Shown: positions 42,249 through 51,541 of the stretch, in pieces
Layout: every line of letters starts with the position of its first letter
Position numbering within the stretch: the stretch's first letter is position 1
Assembly (NCBI RefSeq): GCF_004116335.1
Contig: NZ_PDKN01000006.1
Location: 62,001 to 126,000 of the forward strand
Length of the DNA stretch: 64,000 nt
DNA from: Candidatus Marinarcus aquaticus
GTDB lineage: Bacteria > Campylobacterota > Campylobacteria > Campylobacterales > Arcobacteraceae
Direction: 5' to 3'
The notes under the pieces: generated by a model
Seen by the model: only the letters and a program-made list of their open reading frames with translations
Database searches by the model: none
What the model was told of the DNA's origin: nothing
Translations under genes and position numbers: made by a program

Positions 42249-42713
42249 ATGATGAGTTTTTTTGATGGTTATGATGTAGCAGCTTCAGGAATGAATGCTC
42301 AACGAACAAGAGTCAATGTGGTCAGTTCAAACATTGCCAATGCACAAACAACACACACTGCAGAAGGTGGACCTTATCAAAAGAAAAATGTAATCTTTGA
42401 AGAAATTTTACTCAATCAAGATGATAAAGCAAAAGAGAATAAAATTGCAGTATTGCCGGATCAAAATCAAAAAACACCATTAAGAGGTGTAGGAATCAGA
42501 GAAGTTGTAGATTCTAAAAATGAACCGGTTATGAAATATGAACCCAATCACCCTGATGCCAATGAAGAAGGGTATGTCGCTTATCCAAATATCAATCCTG
42601 TGATTGAAATGGTTGATTTACTTGAAGCAACACGTTCGTATGAAGCGAATGTTTCTGCTTTTACAACACATAAAAAAATGGATACGCAAACATTGGATAT
42701 TTTAAAGGCGTAG
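42249..42713 (+). CDS. flgC: Flagellar rod protein FlgC
   Basis: Proximal rod subunit of 154 aa with SGMNAQRTRVNVVSSNIANA near 14 and the C-terminal GYVAYPNINPVIEMVDLLEATRSYEAN, which is diagnostic for FlgC. ATG at 42249 or 42252. FlgB is far upstream, so the flgB-flgC pair is split in this genome. fliK follows after 3 bases. Confidence 0.96.
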   Translation: MMSFFDGYDVAASGMNAQRTRVNVVSSNIANAQTTHTAEGGPYQKKNVIFEEILLNQDDKAKENKIAVLPDQNQKTPLRGVGIREVVDSKNEPVMKYEPNHPDANEEGYVAYPNINPVIEMVDLLEATRSYEANVSAFTTHKKMDTQTLDILKA

Positions 42714-42716
42714 ATC

Positions 42717-44936
42717 ATGACTAAAGAGATGAGTTTTTTAAACATCGCTCCCCAAGAGTCTAAAAATGACTCTGCATCTAAAAGCAATACTTTTAAAAGT
42801 GAAGCTAAAACGGCACCATCTCTGTTTGATACCATGCTAAATGATGCACAAAAAGAGGTGACAACAACACCTGCTCAAACGAAGAGTGCTGAATCAAAAA
42901 CAACATTGCAAGAAGAACCAAAAGAGCAAAGCAACACTGCATTGGATAAAAAAGTAGAAACTTCTACGAATGATACTAAAAAAGTAGACAGTGAAGTTTC
43001 TACAACGCCCAAAACAGATAATAAAGCAAAGCCATCTGAAACGACTGAAATAAAAACAAATGATAAAGATTTAGAGAATTCTAAAAAAGATACAAAAAAT
43101 TCTACTGTACAAAACAAACAACTTTCCCTACTTGATAGATTGATGATGGATGCACAACAAAGCATTGATAATGAAAATAATCAAACAGGCGAAGTCGAAA
43201 CTTCAAAAGGTACAGCTATAGCAAAGAGTATCAAAGATGTGGTACAAGATGCGAAACAAGTGGATGTTTTAGAAAACAGTAAAAATTCTGATGGGGTTAA
43301 AGAGAGTGTAGAGGGTAAAAAAGAGCTTATTGATGCTTTAAAAACAGCTGAGACCACGGCTTCTTCACAAGCAACAACAGACGTAAGTGAAGAAACCAAC
43401 ACTGAAACAAAAAAAGCAGAAGTGAATACTTCAACCAAACAAGTTGAAATTTTAAAAGAGGGCTCTTTATTAGATAAATTGGTTGAGCAAGCCAATAAAA
43501 CCATTTCACAAGAGCAAAACAGTAAAAATGTAGCATCAAAGATTGACACTGTTCTTCCAACAAAACCAGATGTTAAGGCAGAAACAGCCGTAATACCATC
43601 AACAAAAGTGGCCACACAAGCTGAAAATGTCAGTGCTGCACAAACAACAAACAAACCTGAAAATATAAATGCAAAAGTGGTACCTGAGGTTGTTCAAGTC
43701 AACGGTGGTGATGAAAGTGTTGAAGCTGTTCTTGATGAGGTTAAAAATAAGGCGACTCAATCCTCACAAAAAGGTGCAGAACAAGTTGTAACAACTACAA
43801 AAACAACCACTGTAAATCAAGAAACTGAAGTAAAAACTCTTCTTTCTCAAAATACAGATGCACAAACTCAAAATATAAAGAATGAAAAAGTAGCGCAAGA
43901 GTTGGCCAAACTGAATAGTGCAGAAGAACCCGTAAAAGTAGCTGTGATTAAAGATGATGCTAAAGTCGTAGAAGCAAAAGCTGAAAATAAATCCTTGTTG
44001 GACAGATTGATTGACCAAACCAAACAAAATATTCAAAAAACACAAGAGAATACACAACAAACACACAATAACAGTGTTAACAAAGAGGCTACACCAAAAG
44101 GTTCATCTGACTCGCTCATTAATAATATCTATTTGACCTCGCAACAAAGTGCCTTAAACAAAGCTTCACTTGAGAATGCTTATAATGCAAAAAAAGTGCT
44201 CACAGAGGGAACATCGGTTAAAGATGTTCAAAAGAGTGCACAAATGTTGGATTTAGGTTTAGAAGATGCGCAACTAATCAAAGAGCAAGAGTTGAAAAAC
44301 ACGCTTAAAGAGGAGTTTATTTCTAAACTTAATTTCTCAAAAGATGTATTAAAATATGATTTACAAAAAATCAATGAAGTCATCTCTCAAAGTGCAAAGA
44401 CAACCTCTTTGAATAATATCAATATTGCACAAGATGTAGAGATAAACCTCTCTTCAACGGCAGTGTATAATATTCAAAACAGAATTGTGGGTGCACAACA
44501 GCAAATGAATACCATGATGTCTGATGTTGCAAGAAACATGTACTTAAACTATAAGCCTCCTGTAACTGCATTTAGAATGAACTTGAACCCTGCACATTTA
44601 GGAAACATTGCTGTTTTAATTAAAAATGAGAAAGAGAATGGCTTAAGTATCAGCTTGAATATGTCCAACCAAAATACTTTGGATTCATTTGTGGATAATC
44701 AAGCAGCATTAAGAGCGGCATTGGCTCGAAATTTTAACACCGATTCCAATATCAATTTGAGTTTCAATATGCAAGAAGGTGGCTCTGAACAACAAGCCAG
44801 TTCAAGTAACAGTAACAATGCTCAACAAGACCAACAAAATTCGAAAGGGCAACGTCATACCACATCGGACGTATTAGACAGTCTCAATCACAAAGCACAA
44901 GCTGAGGCAGATGCGGAACCTGTTAACTATATGTAA
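42717..44936 (+). CDS. fliK: Flagellar hook-length control protein FliK
   Basis: Secreted ruler and substrate-switch protein. 739 aa, far longer than E. coli FliK (375). The first about 570 residues are low-complexity and rich in Lys, Thr, Glu, Ser and Gln. The conserved Flg_hook domain is at about 615-690 (PPVTAFRMNLNPAHLGNIAV and later NFNTDSNINLSFNM). Four copies of a short motif of the form S-L-L/F-D-x-x-x-x-x-A/T are spread through the long part near residues 35, 137, 250 and 426. Length fits a long hook, as expected for the large FlgE. Last base overlaps fliR. Confidence 0.9.
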   Translation: MTKEMSFLNIAPQESKNDSASKSNTFKSEAKTAPSLFDTMLNDAQKEVTTTPAQTKSAESKTTLQEEPKEQSNTALDKKVETSTNDTKKVDSEVSTTPKTDNKAKPSETTEIKTNDKDLENSKKDTKNSTVQNKQLSLLDRLMMDAQQSIDNENNQTGEVETSKGTAIAKSIKDVVQDAKQVDVLENSKNSDGVKESVEGKKELIDALKTAETTASSQATTDVSEETNTETKKAEVNTSTKQVEILKEGSLLDKLVEQANKTISQEQNSKNVASKIDTVLPTKPDVKAETAVIPSTKVATQAENVSAAQTTNKPENINAKVVPEVVQVNGGDESVEAVLDEVKNKATQSSQKGAEQVVTTTKTTTVNQETEVKTLLSQNTDAQTQNIKNEKVAQELAKLNSAEEPVKVAVIKDDAKVVEAKAENKSLLDRLIDQTKQNIQKTQENTQQTHNNSVNKEATPKGSSDSLINNIYLTSQQSALNKASLENAYNAKKVLTEGTSVKDVQKSAQMLDLGLEDAQLIKEQELKNTLKEEFISKLNFSKDVLKYDLQKINEVISQSAKTTSLNNINIAQDVEINLSSTAVYNIQNRIVGAQQQMNTMMSDVARNMYLNYKPPVTAFRMNLNPAHLGNIAVLIKNEKENGLSISLNMSNQNTLDSFVDNQAALRAALARNFNTDSNINLSFNMQEGGSEQQASSSNSNNAQQDQQNSKGQRHTTSDVLDSLNHKAQAEADAEPVNYM

Positions 44937-45685
44937 TGGAAAGTTTAATTGCACTTCTGGATGAAAATTTTGTATTTCCTTTTTTACTTCTATTAGGAAG
45001 AGTACTGGCATTTGTTGCTTTTATGCCAGTCTTTTCTCACACCGCAGTTTCTCCAACAATTCGTGTGGCATTGGCTTTTTATTTTACAGTGTTTATTTAC
45101 CCTTTTATTGACGTTCAAAACACCATCACACAAGATATGTTTGTTGAAGCACTTATCAGTGAGATCACGTTAGGTTTAATTGCCTCGTTTTTACTCAATA
45201 TAATCTTCGCCGCAGTGCGTATTATTGGTGACTTTGTAGGGTATGCAACGGCACTTTCAATGGCCAATATGTTTGATCCAAGCACGGGAGCTAATGAAGG
45301 GATTGTGAGTCGATTTTTGTATGTCATTGCCATTTTAATTTTCTTTGAAACAGGGATGTACGAGGTGACCATTTTGATGCTCTCAAAAAGTTTCAGTATG
45401 GTGCAGTTAGGAACATTTAATCTCTTCTCATATGATGGTATTCAAATTGCTATATCAGAGATTAATCGCATGTTTGCTTTTGCATTCTCTTTTGCATTTC
45501 CACTCTTCTTTATTGGTTTTATTATGGATGTTTATTATGGTTATGGCACCAAATCAATGCCGGCATTCTCTCCTTTTGTTATCACATTTCAATTGAAATT
45601 TTTATTGATATTTTTATTTATGATGTTTGGCTTTGATATCTTTGCAGAGAATTTTAAAGAGTACTTTATTGCTAAATTTAGTTGA
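44936..45685 (+). CDS. fliR: Flagellar export gate protein FliR
   Basis: Inner-membrane component of the flagellar type III gate. 249 aa with about six hydrophobic segments beginning FPFLLLLGRVLAFVAFMPVF, and the conserved FVGYATALSMANMFDPSTGA near 101-120. Overlaps fliK (TAATG) and is followed by flhB behind a separate promoter. fliP and fliQ, often next to fliR, are not in the window. Confidence 0.94.
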   Translation: MESLIALLDENFVFPFLLLLGRVLAFVAFMPVFSHTAVSPTIRVALAFYFTVFIYPFIDVQNTITQDMFVEALISEITLGLIASFLLNIIFAAVRIIGDFVGYATALSMANMFDPSTGANEGIVSRFLYVIAILIFFETGMYEVTILMLSKSFSMVQLGTFNLFSYDGIQIAISEINRMFAFAFSFAFPLFFIGFIMDVYYGYGTKSMPAFSPFVITFQLKFLLIFLFMMFGFDIFAENFKEYFIAKFS

Positions 45686-45703
45686 TTTTTTACAAAATTT
45701 GCC

Positions 45704-45709
45704 TATAAT
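45704..45709 (+). promoter_or_regulatory. -10 box for flhB
   Basis: TATAAT in gcctataata, 39 bases before the flhB ATG, after a T-rich stretch. Confidence 0.55.
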
Positions 45710-45747
45710 ATAACTTATTACTAAAACAGAGTTTTATAGGTACATAC

Positions 45748-46797
45748 ATGGCTGATAACGACGACGAAAAAACAGAAGAACCCACCCCAAAGAAGATTGA
45801 AGATGCGAAAAAAGAAGGTAACGTCTCTAAATCAATGGAAGTTGTAGGGGCTTCGACTTTGTTTTTTGGTTCGGTCTATTTGCTTTTTTTCTCCTCTTTT
45901 TCAATGCTTGAAATTCAAAAAATGATGCGTTTTGTTTATAGTTTTATTGGTCAAGAGATGGACAGTACGGTCTGGTATGCTATTACACACACGATTGTGC
46001 GAACAGCTTTGTATGCCTTGATGCCTATTTTTGCACTGGTGGTGATATTGACATTTGTATTTAACTGGGTGCAATTTGGCATGATTATGATTCCCATAAA
46101 ATTCAAACTGGAAAAATTAGATCCCATCTCTGGAATGAAGAATGTATTCTCAGCTAAAAAAGGATTAGAGGCTTTAAAACTGACCTTTAAACTTTTGATC
46201 ATATTTGCAGTGATGGTCATACTTTTTTTACTTACAGGGGACACTTTCTTGGCCATGATGGATAAAGAAGTCAGTGCTTCTTTAGATGCAATGATTACAT
46301 TGAGCATGTATTTCCTCTCTACCATCCTTTTAATTATTATAATTTTCGCTATAATAGACTTTTATTTTACACGGTTTTACTATTTAAAATCATTGCGCAT
46401 GAGTAAACAAGATATTAAAGATGAATTTAAAAATATGGACGGGGATCCTCAGGTAAAAGCACGAATTCGAAGAATTCAAATGCAAATGTCAGCAAAAAGA
46501 ATGATGGCCAATGTTCCTGATGCCGATGTTGTTATTACTAACCCAACACACTATGCGGTTGCTTTAAAATATGATTCTAAAACAACATCCGCACCGGTGG
46601 TGGTTGCAAAAGGGATTGATTTTATTGCCAGCCGTATTAAAGAGATTGCCAGAGAAAATAGCGTACCAATTATTGAGAACCCTTCATTGGCAAGAGCATT
46701 GCATGATCAAATTGAGGTGGATCAACAAATTCCAGAAGAGTTTTATAAAGCCATTGCAGAAATTTTCTCATATGTGTATGAACTAAAAAAGAAATAA
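45748..46797 (+). CDS. flhB: Flagellar export switch protein FlhB
   Basis: Inner-membrane export apparatus protein that switches from hook to filament substrates after self-cleavage. The opening DEKTEEPTPKKIEDAKKEGNV is typical, four membrane helices lie at about 30-210, and the autocleavage site NPTH is at about residues 265-268 (VVITNPTHYAVAL). 349 aa is standard. Gene order fliK-fliR-flhB puts ruler and switch side by side. Confidence 0.97.
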   Translation: MADNDDEKTEEPTPKKIEDAKKEGNVSKSMEVVGASTLFFGSVYLLFFSSFSMLEIQKMMRFVYSFIGQEMDSTVWYAITHTIVRTALYALMPIFALVVILTFVFNWVQFGMIMIPIKFKLEKLDPISGMKNVFSAKKGLEALKLTFKLLIIFAVMVILFLLTGDTFLAMMDKEVSASLDAMITLSMYFLSTILLIIIIFAIIDFYFTRFYYLKSLRMSKQDIKDEFKNMDGDPQVKARIRRIQMQMSAKRMMANVPDADVVITNPTHYAVALKYDSKTTSAPVVVAKGIDFIASRIKEIARENSVPIIENPSLARALHDQIEVDQQIPEEFYKAIAEIFSYVYELKKK

Positions 46798-46806
46798 AGG
46801 GCAGTA

Positions 46807-48804
46807 TTGAAGAGTTTATTGATTTTTTTATCACTTTTTTTTGTTGCACAAGCACAAAAAGATTTTTATTACAGTTATATTGATTCAAGCGGTGCACAAA
46901 TTAAGTCTCAAGAAAAACAGGAGATGAAAGATGGTTATGCCACGTTGGAAAATATTAAAAAAATTGCGCGTGATGATAACTTAGAAGAGGCGTATAAAAG
47001 ACTTCTAAGTTTTAAAGGACGAAATAATTTAACACTTTTAAATTCTGATATCATTCTTTTAGAATCTGAATTTTTACTTAAAAAACGACTTAAAAGTTTT
47101 GCTGTTAAAGGGGCAAAATATTTAGAAGATTCTATTAACAGTTCTGCCATTGCTGAAGAGGATTTGCCCCGAGCTTATATGTTGCTAGTGGAGTTAAAAC
47201 TTGCAGCTAATAAACCCGATGATGCTCGATACTTTGTGGATGTGATTATCAATAACTTTGATACACCCATTATTAATGCTTATGGAAAAATCTATTTAGC
47301 TAAACTCTATGAGTATAAAAAAGAGTATAAAAAAGCCATTAAAGTATTGTATGAAGTCTTAACAAAAACAACCAATATTGATGTAGCAACAGTAGTTGCA
47401 GATGAGTTGTTTGATGTCTATATTTTAGATGATCAAAAACCTGAAGCCTATAAATTGGCCAAACAAGTTTTGAATAAAAATATGGATTATTATGCGAATG
47501 ACAGTTTTTTGGCCATTACTAAAGTCAAAAAGCTTATTAAAAGTGATATGCCCGAGTTTGCAGCTCAAATTTTAGAGGCGTTGTTGGAACGAACGAAAAA
47601 CTTAGAATCAATTGAAACATTTAAATTTGAATTGGCTGAAACCTATATGTTGATGTATGATGGTACTATGAAGTATCTGAATAAAGCAAAAGAGCTTTAC
47701 AAAGATGTGCTTAATGATTATCCCGATGGACGTTATACGCAACAAGCTAAAATGATTATTGATGAAATATTGATGCGTGAAGGTAAAATTGAACCAGCAG
47801 TGTTAAACTCAAAATATTATGAGTCCGCTTCAATGCAACAAAAAGTGTTGATGCAAGAGATTGTGAATGCAATGAAAAAAGAGCAGTATGAGCTGATTTT
47901 ACGTTCACAAAAAGTGTATAAAAAGATTTCTGATACCATTTTTAATCGATTCGGATATAAAAATTTAGAAGATGTATTGGATAAGGTTCGAGTTTTATTG
48001 ATCAAACAATATCTCATTGAAAATAAGTGTAATGATTTAAATGCAGCTTTGAATAAGACCAGAAAAGAGACGATGGTCAAACTCATTGAAGATGATTTTT
48101 TAAAGTATAAGTTCTTTGAATGTTTATTGGAGTACCCAAATGAAAAAGGGTACAATATGGCTAAAGAGGGGTTGTTTAATTCACGTGACGCTCAAGTATA
48201 TACCTATTTAGAACGGGTGGCTTATAAACTTGGAGATTATGAAGAGGCACTTGACTTCTCTCAAAAAGTTGAAATGCTCAACGATCAAGAAGCATCACAA
48301 AAAGAGTTTTTATACCGTTTTCAAGTATTAAATGCACTTCAAAATCCACTTCGAATGAGACGTTTTTTTAATTATGCATTTCAAAATCCCTTATTGATTG
48401 AAAATAACCAAGATAATCCATTGATTTTGGATTTTTATTATCAATACTATTTTTATCTGCTTGATATGAATGAAACGGCACAAGCCAATACCATACTCAA
48501 TGAACTCTATGAAAAACAAAAAGAGTATAAAGCATTTATCTACTCTCCTTCAATTGAAATAGAGTTGGCCAAAAGAGCCAAAGAGAATCAAAACTATCTA
48601 AAAGCCATTGCGTATTTACAAGAGAGTATTACTAATACACGACGAATAAAAAACAATGAATTGGCACAAGTCTATTATGAGATGATCAAATTGTATGAAT
48701 TGACCAATAATCAAACAAAAAAAGATGAAGTACTGCAACAATGTAAAGCATTGGACCCAGCAACGACAACCAGTTTATATAAAAAAATGTGTGATGAGAT
48801 GTGA
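46807..48804 (+). CDS. Second exported TPR-like protein (flagellar locus)
   Basis: 665 residues. Signal peptide MKSLLIFLSLFFVAQAQ with likely cleavage after AQA, then helical hairpin repeats in TPR style, for example AYGKIYLAKLYEYKKEYKKA near 158, NKAKELYKDVLNDYPDGRYT near 292 and AYKLGDYEEALDFSQKVEML near 473. No membrane helix after the signal, so it is predicted periplasmic. Start TTG behind aaaggg. It lies between flhB and fliI, overlapping fliI slightly. PflA of Campylobacter is also an exported repeat protein, so this is a possible functional relative; no direct identity can be shown. Confidence 0.8.
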   Translation: MKSLLIFLSLFFVAQAQKDFYYSYIDSSGAQIKSQEKQEMKDGYATLENIKKIARDDNLEEAYKRLLSFKGRNNLTLLNSDIILLESEFLLKKRLKSFAVKGAKYLEDSINSSAIAEEDLPRAYMLLVELKLAANKPDDARYFVDVIINNFDTPIINAYGKIYLAKLYEYKKEYKKAIKVLYEVLTKTTNIDVATVVADELFDVYILDDQKPEAYKLAKQVLNKNMDYYANDSFLAITKVKKLIKSDMPEFAAQILEALLERTKNLESIETFKFELAETYMLMYDGTMKYLNKAKELYKDVLNDYPDGRYTQQAKMIIDEILMREGKIEPAVLNSKYYESASMQQKVLMQEIVNAMKKEQYELILRSQKVYKKISDTIFNRFGYKNLEDVLDKVRVLLIKQYLIENKCNDLNAALNKTRKETMVKLIEDDFLKYKFFECLLEYPNEKGYNMAKEGLFNSRDAQVYTYLERVAYKLGDYEEALDFSQKVEMLNDQEASQKEFLYRFQVLNALQNPLRMRRFFNYAFQNPLLIENNQDNPLILDFYYQYYFYLLDMNETAQANTILNELYEKQKEYKAFIYSPSIEIELAKRAKENQNYLKAIAYLQESITNTRRIKNNELAQVYYEMIKLYELTNNQTKKDEVLQQCKALDPATTTSLYKKMCDEM

Positions 48805-50114
48805 TGATAGATATAGACAGTTTCATAGAAAATATCAATGAAGATACCTTAATTTTGCCATTTGGGCGAATCAAACACATCTCAACCACTACTATCACTG
48901 CAACAGGTTTAGAAGTTGCCGTGGGCGATATTGTAAAAATAGAATCGCAACAACATATCTACTCTGTACTTGGAATGGTGGCATCCATTAACAGCGATGA
49001 TTTTGCCATTGTGCCTTTTTCGTTTATTGATGGATTTAGAATTCAAGATAAAGTCTTTTTACAAAAAGAGGGCTTATCTGTTAAAAGTGGTTATGGCCTT
49101 TTAGGACGTGTGGTGAATGCTTTGGGAGAACCCATTGATAATAAAGGAAAAGTGAGCAATCTTGAAGAGAATTCAGCGATTAATAAACTCTCCATGCCTG
49201 CACTTGATAGAGGAATTATAGACAAACGATTCTCCACAGGAGTCAAAGCCATTGATTCAATGCTGACTTCTGGTAAAGGGCAAAAAGTAGGTATTTTTGC
49301 AGGAAGTGGGGTTGGAAAATCAACACTCATGGGAATGATTGTCAAAGGGTGTGAAGCTCAAATAAAAGTGGTGGCACTCATTGGTGAACGCGGACGTGAG
49401 ATTCCAGAATTTATTCACTACAATTTAGATGATAATTTAGACAACACCATTATCATTGCTGCAACGAGTGACGAATCTGCTTTAATGAGAAAATACGGGG
49501 CATTTACAGCCATGGCCATTGCCGAATTTTTCAGAGATAAAGGGCATGATGTGCTTTTAATGATGGATTCAGTGACACGATTTGCCATGGCACAACGTGA
49601 AATTGGTCTCAGTACAGGAGAACCTCCTGTAAGTCGTGGATATCCTCCTTCTGTATTTGCATTATTACCTCAATTGATGGAGAGAGCAGGAAACAATGAA
49701 AAAGGCTCTATTACGGCATTTTTTACTGTTTTAGTTGATGGAGATGATATGAATGACCCTATTGCTGATCAGAGTCGTTCAATTTTAGATGGGCATATCG
49801 TTTTAACACGAGAATTAACTGAACAAGGCTTTTATCCACCCATTGATTTATTAAAATCTGCATCAAGGGTGATGGATAAAGTGGTAGATAAAGAGCACTA
49901 TAATGGATTTTTAAAGTTAAAAAGAGTATTATCGTTAATAAAAGAAAATGAAGTATTAGTAAGAGTAGGTGCATACAAACAGGGGATGGATAAAGAACTG
50001 GATGCAGCACTTGCTAAAAAGGAAAAAATCAGAGAGTTCCTCACTCAAGGGATGCAGGAACAATTTGGTTTTGACCAGATTATTAGCCTGTTTAAGGAGG
50101 TTATAAATGATTAA
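48801..50114 (+). CDS. fliI: Flagellar export ATPase FliI
   Basis: F1-like ATPase energising flagellar protein export. Walker A FAGSGVGKSTLMGMIVKG near 165, IGERGREIPEF near 194, Walker B LLMMDSVTRFAMAQREIGLS near 250, and TGEPPVSRGYPPSVFALLP, which is diagnostic for the type III ATPases. 437 aa. ATG at 48801 or 48804; overlaps the TPR gene. The last codons contain aaggaggt, the ribosome site of flgL. Confidence 0.97.
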   Translation: MMIDIDSFIENINEDTLILPFGRIKHISTTTITATGLEVAVGDIVKIESQQHIYSVLGMVASINSDDFAIVPFSFIDGFRIQDKVFLQKEGLSVKSGYGLLGRVVNALGEPIDNKGKVSNLEENSAINKLSMPALDRGIIDKRFSTGVKAIDSMLTSGKGQKVGIFAGSGVGKSTLMGMIVKGCEAQIKVVALIGERGREIPEFIHYNLDDNLDNTIIIAATSDESALMRKYGAFTAMAIAEFFRDKGHDVLLMMDSVTRFAMAQREIGLSTGEPPVSRGYPPSVFALLPQLMERAGNNEKGSITAFFTVLVDGDDMNDPIADQSRSILDGHIVLTRELTEQGFYPPIDLLKSASRVMDKVVDKEHYNGFLKLKRVLSLIKENEVLVRVGAYKQGMDKELDAALAKKEKIREFLTQGMQEQFGFDQIISLFKEVIND

Positions 50115-51522
50115 TATAACTGACCAAATGCTATTTAGATTGGGAAATCTGAATAAAGAAAATATGAGAATCAGTTACCAGCAAAGTTCACAAAAGATAC
50201 TTCAAAATGGTAGTGATGACAGTGCTATATTTTCAAAACAGCTTTATTTTGAAGATAAAATACGAGTCTATGAAGGGATTCAAGACCAAGTTAAGCGTTC
50301 TATGACCATGAATGATTCAATTGACTCAACACTGGCCAATGTAAAGGAAGATCTCAGAACCATTAAATCAAGTATGCTCAAAACACTTAATGCAGGAATG
50401 CAACAAAGTGATAAAAAATCAGTTGCGACTGAAATTCAAGGAATTCGAGACAACTTTTTTACTTGGGCAAACTTAGAGATCAACAATGAGTATCTTTTCG
50501 CTGGGTCTGACTCGACTACGCAACCATTTGTTAAAGATGCAAGTGGTCGAATTGTGTATCAAGGGGATGCAGTCTTAAAACAAGTACCTGTAGAACCAAA
50601 CAGTTACCGAGACAGAGGTACAACGGGTTATGATGCCTTTATGTATACTTCTGATACGGCAAAACAGGGTGAAAGCATTGATTTCTTAGCCAGTGAAAAA
50701 ATCATTGATAATGCTGGAAATACGTGGGATTTTCCTGAAAGTATCAATGCCGGGGAAAAATTGGATTTTTTTGCTACAGATACTATAACGGATAATAATG
50801 GTACAACGTGGACATTGAATCCTTTAAGTTCAACACTCGAAGATGGAAATGGTGGTAGTATTGAAGTGGTAAAACTCAATGGAGGATACCAGTTTAAAGA
50901 CAAATTATCTGATGGTTTTCAAGATGGATTGGGTGCAAGTGTAACATCGTTTACAGCAACTTCTGCAACTGCGCCTGCTCTTGAAATTCGACAATATGAC
51001 CGATATGGAAACCTCACGGGTAAAGTATTGGGCGTGACTGAAATTGACAATGGGGATGGTATTGTTGATGGGGGTGATGATACGGGGTTATTGGAACCCA
51101 AATATCGTACTGCTAACGTTACTGATCCAGATATGATTATCAATGCTAAGCATAATATCTTCAATGATTTGGATGATATTATTACCACACTCAATGGATA
51201 CAGTTTAGTTGATGGGGTAACACCTATTACAGAAACAGAACAAAATGATATTATCCGAGCAGCTCTAGATAAAATGACAGCAGCATTTGATGCTGTTAAT
51301 ATTGCACACTCAGAAGTGGGATCTCGTAATAAAATTATTAAAGATGCCAGTGTGAATATCAGTGCAAAGATTACTAATTTTAACATTTTATCAATTGAAA
51401 ACGGTGCATCTGACACGACTAAATTGGCTATGGAAGCAAAACAGTTAGAGTTAACATACGCCGCACTTTATTCAACGATTTCACGAATGAATGACTTGAG
51501 TTTAGTGAATTTCTTAAGATAA
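50107..51522 (+). CDS. flgL: Hook-filament junction protein FlgL
   Basis: Flagellin-like axial protein that joins hook and filament. The N-terminal helix region (about 1-140) has ANLEINNEYLFAGSDSTTQPF, a FlgL hallmark, and the C-terminal helix has MEAKQLELTYAALYSTISRM. The middle (about 180-330) is a variable, beta-rich surface domain with similar stretches, SIDFLASEKIIDNAGNTWDF and KLDFFATDTITDNNGTTWTL, that look like an internal duplication. 471 aa versus 317 in E. coli. Its start lies inside the fliI end. FlgK is not in the window. Confidence 0.87.
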   Translation: MINITDQMLFRLGNLNKENMRISYQQSSQKILQNGSDDSAIFSKQLYFEDKIRVYEGIQDQVKRSMTMNDSIDSTLANVKEDLRTIKSSMLKTLNAGMQQSDKKSVATEIQGIRDNFFTWANLEINNEYLFAGSDSTTQPFVKDASGRIVYQGDAVLKQVPVEPNSYRDRGTTGYDAFMYTSDTAKQGESIDFLASEKIIDNAGNTWDFPESINAGEKLDFFATDTITDNNGTTWTLNPLSSTLEDGNGGSIEVVKLNGGYQFKDKLSDGFQDGLGASVTSFTATSATAPALEIRQYDRYGNLTGKVLGVTEIDNGDGIVDGGDDTGLLEPKYRTANVTDPDMIINAKHNIFNDLDDIITTLNGYSLVDGVTPITETEQNDIIRAALDKMTAAFDAVNIAHSEVGSRNKIIKDASVNISAKITNFNILSIENGASDTTKLAMEAKQLELTYAALYSTISRMNDLSLVNFLR

Positions 51523-51541
51523 AAGTTTTTTTAGTATATAA

